Positions 1 to 9,957 of a DNA stretch of 64,000 nucleotides are shown here, piece by piece (the stretch's first letter is position 1; each line of letters begins with the position of its first letter). Made by a program: the position numbers and the translations under genes. The notes below the pieces were generated by a model, which saw nothing but the letters and a program-made list of their open reading frames with translations, was not told the DNA's origin and ran no database searches. The DNA comes from Lachnospiraceae bacterium (GTDB lineage Bacteria; Bacillota; Clostridia; Lachnospirales; Lachnospiraceae). The stretch covers positions 186,001 to 250,000 of the forward strand of contig JAFLTE010000002.1 in NCBI GenBank assembly GCA_022510565.1, given 5' to 3'.

Positions 1-94
1 CAAGAAACAGTATAAGGACTTCCACAATCAAAAGCGGAACACTCTTAACCCACTTGCGCTTCGTCCCCTGCTGTTCCTGTTCCTGCTTATCCAT
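1..94 (-). CDS. Membrane protein N-terminus (partial, runs off the window)
   Basis: The first 31 residues read MDKQEQEQQGTKRKWVKSV followed by a hydrophobic stretch (PLLIVEVLILFL). This is a short polar, basic cytoplasmic tail leading into a transmembrane helix in the N-in orientation. The gene continues beyond position 1, so the family cannot be decided. LytR-CpsA-Psr proteins and class A penicillin-binding proteins both begin this way in Clostridia. The roughly 215 bases between this start and radA are AT-rich and should carry its promoter; no clean -35/-10 pair stands out. Confidence 0.5.
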   Translation of the reverse strand, partial: MDKQEQEQQGTKRKWVKSVPLLIVEVLILFL

Positions 95-309
95 AAGTGA
101 CTCCTTTGTCTGAGTTCACGGCAACTCCCAACACAATCCGCTAAGAACTCCTATTTATAGCATTACATACTGTATTATTCTATCACAAAAAGCCCACTTT
201 GGATATACTTTAGACTCAAAATATTAAATTTATTAAAACTTTTGTTACAATTTTGTCATATTTAACCAATTATGCTCGAACAAACCGTTTCGTTTATTCA
301 CATCTTGCG

Positions 310-1683
310 TCAGATTAGCTCCATAGCATCTTTCACCGTCTTGACACCAATCACTTTAATTCCCTCTACAGTCTTAAGCCGACTTCTATCCACCTCCGGC
401 ACCACGCACGTGGTAAAGCCAAGTTTCGCGGCCTCCGCTACCCTCTGCTGTGCCATGGATACACCTCGCACTTCACCGCTCAGTCCAATCTCACCAAAGG
501 CAATCAGCTTATCATCGATGGCCCGGTTCTTAAAACTCGACACGATCGCCATGGCGATTCCCAGATCAATGGCCGGTTCCACGATTCGCATTCCGCCCGC
601 AAGATTTACATAGGCATCACAATCGGACATCTGTACACCCAGCCTCTTTTCCAAAACTGCCATCAGCAAATTCACCCGATTAAAATCGGTTCCAATCGAC
701 TGTCTTCTCGGAATACCGAAACTGCTATGACATACAAGTGCCTGAATCTCCAGAAGAATCGGTCTTGTACCCTCCATAGAACATGACACAATGGAGCCGT
801 TTGCTCCCTCCGGCCTGCCGCTCAACATGAATTCGGAGGGATTTTTTACTTCTATAAGACCCTCCTCCTTCATCTCAAACACGCCAATCTCGTTCGTGGA
901 GCCGAAACGATTCTTCACCCCGCGCAGAATGCGATAGGAAGCGTGCCTATCACCCTCAAAATAGAGCACCGTATCCACCATATGCTCCAACACTCTTGGT
1001 CCGGCCACGGTGCCCTCCTTTGTCACATGCCCCACAATAAAAACGGAGACATTAAGACCCTTGGCAAGCTGCAAAAGAACACTCGTTGATTCCCGTACCT
1101 GAGATACACTGCCCGGCGCTGAAGAAATTTCCTCACGGTACATAGTCTGTATGGAGTCAATAATTGTGATATCCGGCATCACGCTGCGAATCGTGTCCTC
1201 CACGATTTCCAGATTTGTCTCGCACAGGAGCTGCAGTTTATCCGAAAACTCCCCCAATCTATTGGCTCTGATCTTAATCTGACGCAGTGATTCCTCACCG
1301 GATATGTACAGCACCTTACACCCGTCCGCAGCCATATGCCTGCATACCTGCAAAAGCAGGGTGGATTTGCCGATACCCGGATCGCCTCCTACCAACGTCA
1401 AAGAGCCGGGCACGATACCGCCGCCCAGCACTCTGTCCAGTTCTTCCATATGGGTGTGCATACGCTCTTCCTCCTGTATGCTCACCTCGGATAGACTCGC
1501 AGGCTTTGCCGCAGCATGAGAGCTTCTGCCCTTTCCTCCGGACAAATTGCCGCTTCCTGTACTCACCCGCTCCTCTACCATACTGTTCCACTCTTTGCAG
1601 GAGGGACACTGTCCCATCCACTTAGAGGATTCATATCCGCAATTCTGACAGTAAAAAACTGTCCCTGTCTTACCCTTAGCCAT
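310..1683 (-). CDS. radA: DNA repair protein RadA
   Basis: RadA/Sms is a RecA-like ATPase that drives branch migration during recombinational repair. At 457 residues it has the family length and full architecture. There is an N-terminal C4 zinc finger (CQNCGYES near residue 13, CPSCKEW near 26), a Walker A motif GGDPGIGKST near residue 100, the RadA-specific KNRFG motif in the central ATPase, and a C-terminal Lon-protease-like domain (GGMRIVEPAIDLGIA region). The start overlaps the end of the upstream 138-residue gene by 8 bases, so the two are translationally coupled. clpC followed by radA is a conserved Firmicute neighbourhood; here one small gene is inserted between them. Confidence 0.97.
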   Translation of the reverse strand: MAKGKTGTVFYCQNCGYESSKWMGQCPSCKEWNSMVEERVSTGSGNLSGGKGRSSHAAAKPASLSEVSIQEEERMHTHMEELDRVLGGGIVPGSLTLVGGDPGIGKSTLLLQVCRHMAADGCKVLYISGEESLRQIKIRANRLGEFSDKLQLLCETNLEIVEDTIRSVMPDITIIDSIQTMYREEISSAPGSVSQVRESTSVLLQLAKGLNVSVFIVGHVTKEGTVAGPRVLEHMVDTVLYFEGDRHASYRILRGVKNRFGSTNEIGVFEMKEEGLIEVKNPSEFMLSGRPEGANGSIVSCSMEGTRPILLEIQALVCHSSFGIPRRQSIGTDFNRVNLLMAVLEKRLGVQMSDCDAYVNLAGGMRIVEPAIDLGIAMAIVSSFKNRAIDDKLIAFGEIGLSGEVRGVSMAQQRVAEAAKLGFTTCVVPEVDRSRLKTVEGIKVIGVKTVKDAMELI

Positions 1684-2092
1684 TCTTTACAATCTTAACC
1701 GCAATCTCGCCTGCGCTCTGAAGCTCTACGCTGATACTCAGCTTACCGCTTAAGTTTGTCTTCATCGCACCGATATTTGCATCTCCCACGGTAACGCTGT
1801 ACTCAGTATCTTCTTTAAGTCCCACGGTAATCTGTGCATCCTCGTCCGCTTCCACCGTGAAAGTGACACCGTTCTCCGTCTCCTGAAAATCGGTCACACT
1901 CGTTCCGGGCTGGGACTCATAAGCAAACATTCCGTTTTTCTCCAACTTCGTCAGCTCCTTGTAAGTCTTAACCTTATACAAGTCCCCGCCGTGCTCGTAA
2001 TCCTCAACCTTTGCTTTGGTATCCAGCTTGTAATTACCAAAGCTGATCGCTCCGCTTTGCTCGGTTCGCAGCAATTCTTCTACTACAGCCAT
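1676..2092 (-). CDS. Conserved hypothetical protein between clpC and radA
   Basis: A 138-residue protein with no signal peptide or membrane segment. Residues about 1-60 are polar with lysine- and tyrosine-rich stretches. The rest alternates beta-prone segments (TVEADEDAQITVGLK, YSVTVGDANIGAMK, KLSISVELQSAGEIAVKIVKNG), suggesting a small beta-sandwich. I do not recognise the family. It starts 26 bases after the clpC stop behind a clear AGGAGG site and overlaps radA by 8 bases, so it is almost certainly co-transcribed with both. A role tied to stress or repair is only a positional inference. Confidence 0.75.
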   Translation of the reverse strand: MAVVEELLRTEQSGAISFGNYKLDTKAKVEDYEHGGDLYKVKTYKELTKLEKNGMFAYESQPGTSVTDFQETENGVTFTVEADEDAQITVGLKEDTEYSVTVGDANIGAMKTNLSGKLSISVELQSAGEIAVKIVKNG

Positions 2093-2118
2093 TGTGTTGT
2101 CCTCCTAAGTCTTCGCTT

Positions 2119-4569
2119 TTATCTATCGTCACGTACTGTAAATACTATCTTTTTATTTTTCAGTCCCGCAGATACCTTGCTGCCCTGCTTGACATTACCG
2201 CGAAGTATCTCCTCCGCCAAAGCGTCCTCAATCTCGGATTGAATGGCTCTCTTTAATGGTCTTGCGCCCATCTTCGCGTCCATGTGTTTCGCAATCAGCC
2301 AATCCTTGACGGATGCCGTAATCGTTAAATCGATTTCCATCTGCTCCTTGCAGCGTTTAACCAGATTTTTCGACAACAGCGTGACAATCTTCTTCATATC
2401 CTCTTTATTCAAGGGATGGAATACCATAATCTCATCGATTCGATTAATAAACTCCGGTTTGAAAAGTTTCTTGACTTCCTCCATCACACCGGACTTCATC
2501 TTGTCATAGTCCTGCTGCTGGGTCGTCTGTGCACCGAATCCCAGATTCTTGGGGTCGACAATCCTCTGCGCCCCCGCATTGGAAGTCATAATCAATATGG
2601 TGTTCTTGAAGCTGACCTTTCTGCCCTTGGAATCGGTGATATGCCCATCGTCAAGCACCTGCAAAAGCACGTTAAACACATCCGGATGCGCTTTTTCAAT
2701 CTCGTCGAACAGTACAACCGAATAGGGATTCCGGCGCACCTTCTCAGACAACTGTCCCCCCTCTTCAAATCCGACGTAGCCCGGCGGCGAACCGATCATC
2801 TTGGACACCGAATGCCCCTCCATATACTCTGACATATCCACGCGAATCAGAGCATTCTCCGACCCGAACATCGCCTCTGCTAAGGCTTTGCTCAGCTCCG
2901 TCTTGCCCACACCGGTAGGTCCCAGGAACAAGAAAGAACCGATAGGGCGGTTAGGATCCTGAAGGCCTACCCTTCCGCGGCGCATCGCCCTGGCTACGGC
3001 ACTCACTGCCTCCTCCTGCCCGATTACACGCTTATGCAGGATAGATTCCAGTTTAAGCAGCCGCTCGCTTTCCTTCTCCGCCAGTTTTCTGACCGGAATC
3101 TTCGTCCACAGAGATACGACTTCCGCGATTTCGTTTTCGCCCACTACGTAGCTTCGCATCTCCTCTTCTTTTTCCATACGCTTGATAATACGCTCATATT
3201 TGCGAATACAATCGCTCTGCTTTTTCTTCAGTTCCGCCGCCTGTGTAAAGGCCTCCATGCGGATAGAACGCTCTATTTGTAAATCAATTTTCTTAATCTC
3301 GTCCGATAGCTCTTTCAGCTTATCCGGCTGTCCCGTGACCTTCAAACGCACCGCTGCGGCAGCTTCGTCAATCAAATCGATGGCTTTGTCCGGAAGATTT
3401 CTGTCATTGATATATCTGTTGGAAAGCGCTACAGCTGCGCTGATCGCCTCACCGGTTATGGTAACGCGATGGTGCTCCTCATATTTATGCGCAATGCCTT
3501 TTAAGATATTTTCAGCCTCCTCCACACTCGGTTCCTCAACCGTTACAGGCTGAAATCTCCTCTCTAATGCTGCATCTCTTTCTACATATTTGCGATACTC
3601 AGCCACAGTTGTTGCACCGATGAGCTGAATCTCTCCTCTGGCAAGCGACGGTTTCAAGATATTGGAGGCATCGATTGCCCCCTCCGCACCGCCGGCACCG
3701 ATAATCGTATGCATCTCATCCAGAAAAAGAACAACATTTCCGTCCTCGATTACTTCCTTGATGACTTTTTTAATACGCTCCTCGAACTCTCCTCTGTACT
3801 TACTGCCCGCCACCATACCGGATAAGTCCAGCGTAAGCACTCTCTTATTCTGTACGGTAAACGGCACCTCCCCGGAGACAATTCTTGCCGCAAGTCCTTC
3901 TACCACGGCAGTCTTGCCGACACCCGGTTCACCGATTAAACAAGGATTGTTCTTGGTTCTGCGGCTTAAAATCTGAATGACTCTTGTAATTTCCTCTTGT
4001 CTGCCGATAACGGGATCCAGCTTTCCCTCTCTGGCAAGCGCAGTCAAATCGCGGCTGTACTGGTCCAAAGTGGAAGTTCCACTCTTTTTCCGTCCCTGCT
4101 TTTTCCCTAAATCCTCTTTATACAGACCGCCGTCCTCGCCCATAGCCACCAACACATCCACGTACAGTTTCTGTACAGATACACCCATGGTATTAAGTAG
4201 TCTGACAGCTACATTTTCACCTTCTTTTAAGAGAGCAAGCAAGATATGCTCCGTTCCGGTTTTGTCACTATGGAAACGCTCCGCCTGTCTGTGCGCCTCC
4301 TCCAGAATGCTCTGTGCCCGGGGCGAATATCCGTCATGTTCCGCTATTAAAACGGAACTTTCCGGCGCAATCAAATCTCGAATCATCTCTTTTAGCTGTA
4401 CTACGTCCACACCGTTATTTTGCAGAACCGTAGCCGCAACCCCTGTATTTTCCCGAAGCAGGCCAAGCAGGATATGCTCGCTTCCCACATAACTCTGTCT
4501 CAGGCTTCTGGCTGCTCTCTCAGCCAGTATCAATGCTGCTTTTGCCTTATCCGTAAATTGTGGCTGCAT
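2119..4569 (-). CDS. clpC: ATP-dependent Clp protease ATP-binding subunit ClpC
   Basis: Hsp100/Clp AAA+ unfoldase that feeds substrates to ClpP. The 816 residues match the family: a tandem Clp N-domain (about 1-145), AAA module 1 with Walker [16 protein letters not shown] (near 210) and [13 protein letters not shown], a middle coiled coil with a UVR-like stretch (about 400-470), AAA module 2 with [16 protein letters not shown] (near 550) and [14 protein letters not shown], and a C-terminal D2-small domain. The start codon overlaps the stop of the upstream GntR gene by one base (TGATG), so translation is coupled. The usual partners ctsR, mcsA and mcsB are absent, so control probably rests on the GntR protein. 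Confidence 0.97.
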   Translation of the reverse strand: MQPQFTDKAKAALILAERAARSLRQSYVGSEHILLGLLRENTGVAATVLQNNGVDVVQLKEMIRDLIAPESSVLIAEHDGYSPRAQSILEEAHRQAERFHSDKTGTEHILLALLKEGENVAVRLLNTMGVSVQKLYVDVLVAMGEDGGLYKEDLGKKQGRKKSGTSTLDQYSRDLTALAREGKLDPVIGRQEEITRVIQILSRRTKNNPCLIGEPGVGKTAVVEGLAARIVSGEVPFTVQNKRVLTLDLSGMVAGSKYRGEFEERIKKVIKEVIEDGNVVLFLDEMHTIIGAGGAEGAIDASNILKPSLARGEIQLIGATTVAEYRKYVERDAALERRFQPVTVEEPSVEEAENILKGIAHKYEEHHRVTITGEAISAAVALSNRYINDRNLPDKAIDLIDEAAAAVRLKVTGQPDKLKELSDEIKKIDLQIERSIRMEAFTQAAELKKKQSDCIRKYERIIKRMEKEEEMRSYVVGENEIAEVVSLWTKIPVRKLAEKESERLLKLESILHKRVIGQEEAVSAVARAMRRGRVGLQDPNRPIGSFLFLGPTGVGKTELSKALAEAMFGSENALIRVDMSEYMEGHSVSKMIGSPPGYVGFEEGGQLSEKVRRNPYSVVLFDEIEKAHPDVFNVLLQVLDDGHITDSKGRKVSFKNTILIMTSNAGAQRIVDPKNLGFGAQTTQQQDYDKMKSGVMEEVKKLFKPEFINRIDEIMVFHPLNKEDMKKIVTLLSKNLVKRCKEQMEIDLTITASVKDWLIAKHMDAKMGARPLKRAIQSEIEDALAEEILRGNVKQGSKVSAGLKNKKIVFTVRDDR

Positions 4570-4967
4570 CAGTAATCCATTCCTTTCCCATAACCTTCAT
4601 AGATTTCGTCAATAAGAGAATGCACTTCTTCTCTGGAAATATTCTTACAGCTTGCTTTCGCAAGCGTCACCAAAAGCTCTCTGCGCACCTCATCAAGCGC
4701 CTGCATCTTATCGATATCAATCGCGATCACGGCACCTTTTCTGCGGTCCACCTTGACATAGCCTTCTTGCTTTAACACAGTGTACGCCTTATTGACCGTA
4801 TGCATATTGATGCCGATATTTTCTGCCAATTGCCTGACCGAAGGGAGCATATCACCCTCTCTAAACTGTGAGGTTGCTATGCCCACAATAATCTGGTTTC
4901 TCAGCTGCATATAGATTGCTTCATCACTGTTAAAGTCTATCTCTATAAACATTTTTTCACCAAACAT
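4569..4967 (-). CDS. GntR/YtrA-type transcriptional regulator upstream of clpC
   Basis: A short GntR regulator of 132 residues. The N-terminal winged helix-turn-helix contains the diagnostic MLPSVRQLAENIGINMHTV segment and a YVKVDRRKGAVI wing. The C-terminal part is only about 45 residues, with no FCD or UTRA ligand domain, as in the YtrA subfamily. Two starts are possible: the upstream ATG behind GAGGCGGT, or an internal ATG at 4952 behind GGTGAAAAA, which would give a 127-residue protein whose N-terminus fits the family better. One-base overlap with clpC makes it a candidate regulator of this operon. YtrA proteins more often control ABC transporters, so this pairing is notable. Confidence 0.88.
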   Translation of the reverse strand: MFGEKMFIEIDFNSDEAIYMQLRNQIIVGIATSQFREGDMLPSVRQLAENIGINMHTVNKAYTVLKQEGYVKVDRRKGAVIAIDIDKMQALDEVRRELLVTLAKASCKNISREEVHSLIDEIYEGYGKGMDY

Positions 4968-4981
4968 ACCGCCTCAAAAAT

Positions 4982-6373
4982 TTACAAATTCTTATCGTCC
5001 ATGTTTAAAAATTCAAATTCGAACTCATCATCATCTAAGAGGAAATTCTTAGCTTTGCGCTTCGATGCGGATTTGACCGCAGCACTTCCCGCTTCATCTT
5101 CACGATATTCAACCTCCCGCACTCTGCTTTCTCTGTCGTCACGTGCAGCTCTTCTGCGGGCAGAGCGCTCATCTGCGGATTCTTCCTCCTCCATACGTTT
5201 TCTGCGTCGGGACGAAGGTTCTTCCTCCTCCGTTCTTCTCCTTCGTCTTTCAGAAGCTTCATCGTTCCCCTCTGTACGTCTCCTCCGTTGTGCAGGGGCT
5301 TCTTCCTCCTCAGAACGTCTCCTTCGCTGTGTGGGAGCTTCTTCCTCCTCAGAACGTCTCTTTCGCGGGGCGGGAGTTTCTTCTTCTTCCTCTTCGTCCT
5401 CATATTCTTCATAATATACATCTCGGAGTTTCAATGCCATGATAACTCCCACAACAATCAAAATCACCACCAGAATAACAAGAATCACAATCGCAACGCG
5501 CTGCCTTACAAGTGTCTTGGCATCTGCAGCAGCAATTTCGCTTCTCGCCTTAGTCGCCTCCATAAGCTGCGCCAGGCGATACTTGTCGGGTTTCTCTCCG
5601 ACCGTATAGTCGTACAAAAACCATTCGGAGGAGCCGTCCGGGTTCTGCCCATAAACCACTTCATAATCTCTGTTTACGGTTGGTTCAGGTTCGGGTTCAG
5701 TCTCCTGCGGTTCCGGTTCTTCCTCCTCAGGCACGGGAACCATGTCCCCCAGTGACAACAGATCGGAACGGATAAATCCGCTTCTCTCTGCGTCGCCTGT
5801 TCCGGTAAAAGTGACATAATACCACTTTTTACCATCGTTTCCCTGCGTCTCTCCGCTGACGATAACCTGTGCACCTTTATTCAGTCTGTCTACAACACCC
5901 TCATTGGTGGAAGGAGCAGTCCTGACCATAATTACTTCCGGCGAAACCACGGCATACTGCGCATCCAGAATAGTTTCCGGTTCTACGGACGCGCCGGATG
6001 CACCGGACGATGCAGTCGTCTGCGTATCTCCCGACGTATTCTGCGATGTCCCGCCGCCCTGCTTTTCCACCAAGTCAGAACGAATATACCCCGTCGTATT
6101 CGCATTTACGTACACCTCATACCACAACGTACCCGATGAATCCTGTACCTCATTGATGATTGCTACCGTATTGCCGCGGGAAGCGCTGCCGATAACCTCG
6201 CTGGATGCGTCCGCCTGCTTACGGATATTGGCCGAATCCGCTGTAACAGTACCGTTGGAATCCGCCAGACTGACTAACGACTGACACCACAATGCCGATA
6301 TGATGCCGACGACCGCTATCAGTCCGATAAGATACTGTTTCCCTGCTGTTATGCGTCTCTTCTTCTGTACCAT
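4982..6373 (-). CDS. Membrane-anchored double SH3-domain protein with charged repeat tail
   Basis: Start placed at the ATG at 6373 behind AGAGGGAG; the frame stays open further upstream but only by overlapping the zinc-ribbon gene. The 463-residue product has an N-terminal hydrophobic helix (YLIGLIAVVGIISALW), then two bacterial SH3 domains. The first (about 45-105) contains ADSANIRKQADASSEVIG and WYEVYVNANTTGYIRSDL; the second contains PEVIMVRTAPSTNEGVVDRL and GFIRSDLLSLGD. A Pro/Glu linker (PEEEEPEPQETEPEPEP), a second helix (VAIVILVILVVILIVVGVIMAL) and a long Glu/Arg tail follow. SH3b domains usually bind cell-wall peptides, so the SH3 pair should lie outside and the charged tail in the cytoplasm. 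Function unknown. Confidence 0.85.
   Translation of the reverse strand: MVQKKRRITAGKQYLIGLIAVVGIISALWCQSLVSLADSNGTVTADSANIRKQADASSEVIGSASRGNTVAIINEVQDSSGTLWYEVYVNANTTGYIRSDLVEKQGGGTSQNTSGDTQTTASSGASGASVEPETILDAQYAVVSPEVIMVRTAPSTNEGVVDRLNKGAQVIVSGETQGNDGKKWYYVTFTGTGDAERSGFIRSDLLSLGDMVPVPEEEEPEPQETEPEPEPTVNRDYEVVYGQNPDGSSEWFLYDYTVGEKPDKYRLAQLMEATKARSEIAAADAKTLVRQRVAIVILVILVVILIVVGVIMALKLRDVYYEEYEDEEEEEETPAPRKRRSEEEEAPTQRRRRSEEEEAPAQRRRRTEGNDEASERRRRRTEEEEPSSRRRKRMEEEESADERSARRRAARDDRESRVREVEYREDEAGSAAVKSASKRKAKNFLLDDDEFEFEFLNMDDKNL
5180..5380 (-). repeat. 39-bp tandem coding repeats (Arg/Glu blocks)
   Basis: The SH3 protein tail contains about five imperfect 13-14-residue units of the form AP-x-Q-RRRR-S/T-EEEE. 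At DNA level these appear as repeated cttcttcctcctcagaacgtc blocks on the plus strand. Copies differ mainly at codon positions 2-3 and at the AP/SE/PSS linker, as expected of slipped-strand expansion under selection for charge pattern. Confidence 0.85.
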
Positions 6374-6398
6374 AGTTTTCTCCCTCTTTTGGCTGCTG

Positions 6399-6932
6399 TT
6401 ACCAATCCCTTGTAAAACGCTTTGCGCCGTCCTGACCTTTCTGTAACTCCGTACCGAAACCGGCCAAATTGGCATTCCTGTGAGCCCTCGCTTTTTCTTC
6501 CAAACCTCTGTGATAAGAGGCCTCACATTTTCTGCAAAATCTTCCGGAACGTATCTGCGTTCCGCAAATCTCACATTTCAGGAATACGCTCGAATTAGCC
6601 GCTATCTCCAATCTCTCATCCTTCAGCATACCCCTGATGGCTTTCTGAGTAACTCCCGTCGCAGCGGAAACCTGTGCAGATGTAGCGCCCGGATGTTTCT
6701 CAATATAGTTCCTCGCTTTACCGTAATCGTCATAATCCAAATAACCGCAATCCTCGCATTTGTACTCACCGACACCCTTAAAAACCAGAACCCCGCCGCA
6801 CTTCTCACAATATGTCGGTATGTTCAATTTGCTTTTGTCTATCAGATCTCTTCGATATGTCGCTCTGCCCGAGTCACTCCTTCCCGACAATTCTCTTTTA
6901 AAGTTTTCGACTTTTTCTTCCTTGTTGTTCAT
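6399..6932 (-). CDS. Zinc-ribbon / helix-turn-helix protein (flagellar-region YvyF-like)
   Basis: A 177-residue cytoplasmic protein with two treble-cysteine modules around a small DNA-binding-like region. The first zinc ribbon (about 42-65) has CEKCGG and CEDCGY pairs; the second (about 118-137) has CEICGT and CRKCEA. Between them, HPGATSAQVSAATGVTQKAI looks like a short HTH. This layout resembles the TIGR03826/YvyF flagellar-operon family, though no flagellar gene is nearby. It starts behind AAGGAGGCGG and ends 25 bases before the SH3 gene, so the pair is probably co-transcribed. Confidence 0.7.
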   Translation of the reverse strand: MNNKEEKVENFKRELSGRSDSGRATYRRDLIDKSKLNIPTYCEKCGGVLVFKGVGEYKCEDCGYLDYDDYGKARNYIEKHPGATSAQVSAATGVTQKAIRGMLKDERLEIAANSSVFLKCEICGTQIRSGRFCRKCEASYHRGLEEKARAHRNANLAGFGTELQKGQDGAKRFTRDW

Positions 6933-6975
6933 GTCGGCCGCCTCCTTTCCATATTTTCCCTTACTTTACTTATAA

Positions 6976-8247
6976 TTATGCTTCGTCAATTGCTTTTCCG
7001 ATATCGTTCCTCATATATTTATTCTCAAATGTAACCCACTCTGTCGCTTTATAGGCATTTGCCCTTGCTTCTTTCAGATCGCTTCCCTTAGCCGTGATGC
7101 CCAGGACACGTCCGCCGTTTGTGACGATGCCCTGTTCCGTCTGCTTTGTGCCGGCATGAAAGCAGTAGTATCCTTCCTCATCCTCAAAGCGCTCCAGTCC
7201 ACCTATTAAAAATCCCTTTTCGTAAGATACGGGATATCCCTCGGAAGCCAGAACAACACAGACCGCTGCATTATCTTCAAACTGCAAATCGATCCGATCC
7301 AGTGTGCCGTCGATACACGCCTGTACCACATCAATCATATCGTTCTTCATGCGCGGAAGCACCACCTGCGCTTCCGGGTCACCGAATCTGGCATTGTACT
7401 CAAGCACTCGGGGACCATCCTGTGTCAGCATCAGCCCGAAAAAGATAACTCCTTTAAAAGGTCTTCCCTCCGCTGCCATAGCGTCCACCGTCGCCTGATA
7501 AATGTATTTACGGCAAAATTCATCCACTTCTTTTGTGTAGAACGGACTGGGTGAAAAAGTCCCCATGCCGCCGGTGTTTAACCCTTGATCGCCATCCAGT
7601 GCCCGCTTATGGTCCTGGGCAGAAGACATAATTTTAATTGTCTTTCCGTCCACAAAGGACAGTACCGACACTTCACGTCCTGTCATAAATTCTTCAATGA
7701 CCATACGATTTCCCGCCGTGCCGAACTTTTTGTCCAACATAATCGTCTTAACGCCTTCTCTTGCCTCTTCGAGATTTTGACATATCAACACACCCTTGCC
7801 GAGTGCAAGCCCATCGGCTTTTAATACCACAGGCATCTTCGTATGTTCCAGATATGCGAGCGCTTTCTCGGGATCGTCAAAATTCTCATATGCCGCCGTA
7901 GGAATATTGTACTTTTTCATTAAATCTTTGGAAAACGCCTTGCTGCCCTCTAAGACAGCCGCATTTTTCCGCGGTCCGAACACACGCAGTCCCGCCGCTT
8001 CCAACTCATCTACCAGACCTCCTACCAACGGATCATCCATACCCACTATAGTCAGGTCAATCTCTTTTTCCTTCGCAAAAGCCACAATTCTATCAAACTC
8101 CATGGCACCGATTGGCACACATTCCGCAATCTGCCCTATGCCCGCGTTGCCCGGTGCACAGTATATCTTATCCACTTTCGGACTTTTCGCCACACTAACC
8201 GCTATCGCGTGCTCTCTTCCACCGCTTCCCACGATCAATACTTTCAT
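6976..8247 (-). CDS. purD: Phosphoribosylamine-glycine ligase
   Basis: GAR synthetase, the second step of purine biosynthesis: 5-phosphoribosylamine + glycine + ATP gives GAR. At 423 residues it is a normal length for PurD. Visible features are the N-terminal MKVLIVGSGGREHAIA, the ATP-grasp core with MPVVLKADGLALGKGV (about 138-153), the HKRALDGDQGLNTGGMGTFSP loop region, and NARFGDPEAQVVLP near residue 295. It is the last gene of a purE-purM-purN-purD run on this strand, matching the order of use in the pathway apart from purE. Confidence 0.97.
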   Translation of the reverse strand: MKVLIVGSGGREHAIAVSVAKSPKVDKIYCAPGNAGIGQIAECVPIGAMEFDRIVAFAKEKEIDLTIVGMDDPLVGGLVDELEAAGLRVFGPRKNAAVLEGSKAFSKDLMKKYNIPTAAYENFDDPEKALAYLEHTKMPVVLKADGLALGKGVLICQNLEEAREGVKTIMLDKKFGTAGNRMVIEEFMTGREVSVLSFVDGKTIKIMSSAQDHKRALDGDQGLNTGGMGTFSPSPFYTKEVDEFCRKYIYQATVDAMAAEGRPFKGVIFFGLMLTQDGPRVLEYNARFGDPEAQVVLPRMKNDMIDVVQACIDGTLDRIDLQFEDNAAVCVVLASEGYPVSYEKGFLIGGLERFEDEEGYYCFHAGTKQTEQGIVTNGGRVLGITAKGSDLKEARANAYKATEWVTFENKYMRNDIGKAIDEA

Positions 8248-8274
8248 GCTCTTACCTTGCCTTTCTTCTGCTGT

Positions 8275-8901
8275 CTACTCTGCGATTTCCACCTGTCCGT
8301 CCGATACTTTCACCTTACCTTGTGCGATTAGGTTCAGACTCTTAGGCAGAATAATCCACTCCGCTTCTTCCATGACCCGACGCTGTAATATTTCCGGCGT
8401 ATCACCCGGCATTACATTTACCGCCTTCTGCATAATGATAGGTCCCGTATCCGTGCCCTCATCCACGAAATGTACCGTAGCTCCGGTGACTTTCACACCC
8501 CGCTTAAGAGCGGCCTCATGTACTTTCAACCCGTAATAGCCCGTTCCGCAAAAAGAAGGAATCAAAGACGGATGGATATTAATAATTCTATTCTCGTATT
8601 TTCTGATCAACTCGGGCGGAATGACTACCAGAAAGCCCGCCAACACAATCAAGTCGGGGGTGACTGCGTCCACCTCCCGCACAAACGCCTCATTGAACTG
8701 CGCTCTGTCGGTATAATCGCGGGGCGAAACGCATATCGAATCAATGCCCGCCTGTGCTGCCCGTTCCAATGCGTAAGCTTTCTTATTATTGCTGATTAAA
8801 CGGACAATTTCTATGCCTGTGACCGAGCCTTCACGCACTCCGTCGATAATCGCCTGTAAATTGGTGCCGCCGCCGGACACACATACTACTATTTTAAGCA
8901 T
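8275..8901 (-). CDS. purN: Phosphoribosylglycinamide formyltransferase
   Basis: GART transfers a formyl group from 10-formyl-THF to GAR. The 208 residues show the family signature: N-terminal VVCVSGGGTNLQAIIDG, AGFLVVIPPELI, the catalytic Asn-His-Asp set with Asn/His in RIINIHPSLIPSF (near 105-115), and VTGATVHFVDEGTDTGPIIMQ with the conserved Asp near 143. It sits 27 bases before purD and 27 bases after purM, so all three are one transcript. Confidence 0.97.
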   Translation of the reverse strand: MLKIVVCVSGGGTNLQAIIDGVREGSVTGIEIVRLISNNKKAYALERAAQAGIDSICVSPRDYTDRAQFNEAFVREVDAVTPDLIVLAGFLVVIPPELIRKYENRIINIHPSLIPSFCGTGYYGLKVHEAALKRGVKVTGATVHFVDEGTDTGPIIMQKAVNVMPGDTPEILQRRVMEEAEWIILPKSLNLIAQGKVKVSDGQVEIAE

Positions 8902-8928
8902 CTGTACAGCCTCTCCGCTTCGTATTAC

Positions 8929-9957
8929 TTATATTTTCAATACAACTTCTCTGGCGCCTGTTTCCACCTTGCCAATCACATAAGCCGCCTCTCCCGCCGC
9001 CTTAAGCGCATCAAGAGTCTTATCCGTATCCGCACTGTCCACGGCAAGTACCATTCCCAGACCCATGTTGTAGGTGTTGTACATCATTTTCTCTTCCAAG
9101 CCGCCTTTGCTTTGCAGCAGATGAAAGATCGGAGGAATCGGATAACTGTCCTTATGTACCACCGCCGTTACGCCCTCGGGAAGCATTCTCGGAATATTTT
9201 CATAGAAACCGCCGCCCGTGATATGGCTGCATCCTTTAATCGTCACACCCGCATCCCTAACAGCTTTAAGCGCCTTGACATAGATTCTGGTGGGAGTTAA
9301 CAATGTCTCGCCGAGCGTCGCACCCAGCTCATCATAATAGGTATTCAGACTCTCTTTCGTCATCTCAAACACCTTGCGTATCAGGGAAAAGCCATTGCTG
9401 TGTACACCCGATGATGCAATACCGATAAGTGTATCACCTGCCTTGATGCTCTCCCCCGTAATCAGGTCTTTGCGGTCCACAACCCCCACTGCAAAGCCCG
9501 CCAGATCATATTCGTCCTCCGGCATCAGCCCAGGGTGCTCCGCTGTCTCACCGCCTATTAACGCTGCACCTGCCTGCTTACATCCTGCAGCCACGCCGCC
9601 TACGATAGACGCAATCTTCTCGGGATAGTTCTTGCCACAGGCAATATAATCCAAGAAAAACAACGGTTCACCGCCCGCACAAGCCACATCGTTAATGCAC
9701 ATCGCCACACAGTCAATTCCCACGGTGTCATGCTTATCCATCAGGAAGGCAAGCTTAATCTTCGTGCCCACACCGTCCGTACCGGACAAAAGCACCGGGT
9801 CCTCCATCTGTTTCATCTTCGCCATGGAAAAGGCCCCCGAAAATCCGCCAAGTCCACCCAGCACCTCCGGTCTCATTGTCTCCTTTACATGACTTTTCAT
9901 CAACTCAACCGACTGATAGCCCGCCTCAATATCAACGCCCGCCGTCTTATAGTCCAT
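8929..9957 (-). CDS. purM: Phosphoribosylformylglycinamidine cyclo-ligase
   Basis: AIR synthetase closes the imidazole ring of FGAM using ATP. The 342-residue protein starts [21 protein letters not shown], typical of PurM, and carries [15 protein letters not shown] (phosphate/ATP site), [31 protein letters not shown] and [17 protein letters not shown] 103-base gap separates it from purE upstream; I see no terminator there, so co-transcription is likely. Confidence 0.97.
   Translation of the reverse strand: MDYKTAGVDIEAGYQSVELMKSHVKETMRPEVLGGLGGFSGAFSMAKMKQMEDPVLLSGTDGVGTKIKLAFLMDKHDTVGIDCVAMCINDVACAGGEPLFFLDYIACGKNYPEKIASIVGGVAAGCKQAGAALIGGETAEHPGLMPEDEYDLAGFAVGVVDRKDLITGESIKAGDTLIGIASSGVHSNGFSLIRKVFEMTKESLNTYYDELGATLGETLLTPTRIYVKALKAVRDAGVTIKGCSHITGGGFYENIPRMLPEGVTAVVHKDSYPIPPIFHLLQSKGGLEEKMMYNTYNMGLGMVLAVDSADTDKTLDALKAAGEAAYVIGKVETGAREVVLKI

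Noticed and set aside
5180..5380. CRISPR array
   Set aside because: Repeats are contiguous, imperfect and in frame in a protein gene; there are no spacers.
5001..5414. Serine/leucine-rich frames antisense to the SH3 protein tail
   Set aside because: Composition is simply the complement of Arg/Glu codons; no start signals.
4982..6574. Longer 530-residue version of the SH3 protein
   Set aside because: The extra residues overlap the zinc-ribbon gene; the ATG at 6373 has a good ribosome site and begins a proper membrane helix.
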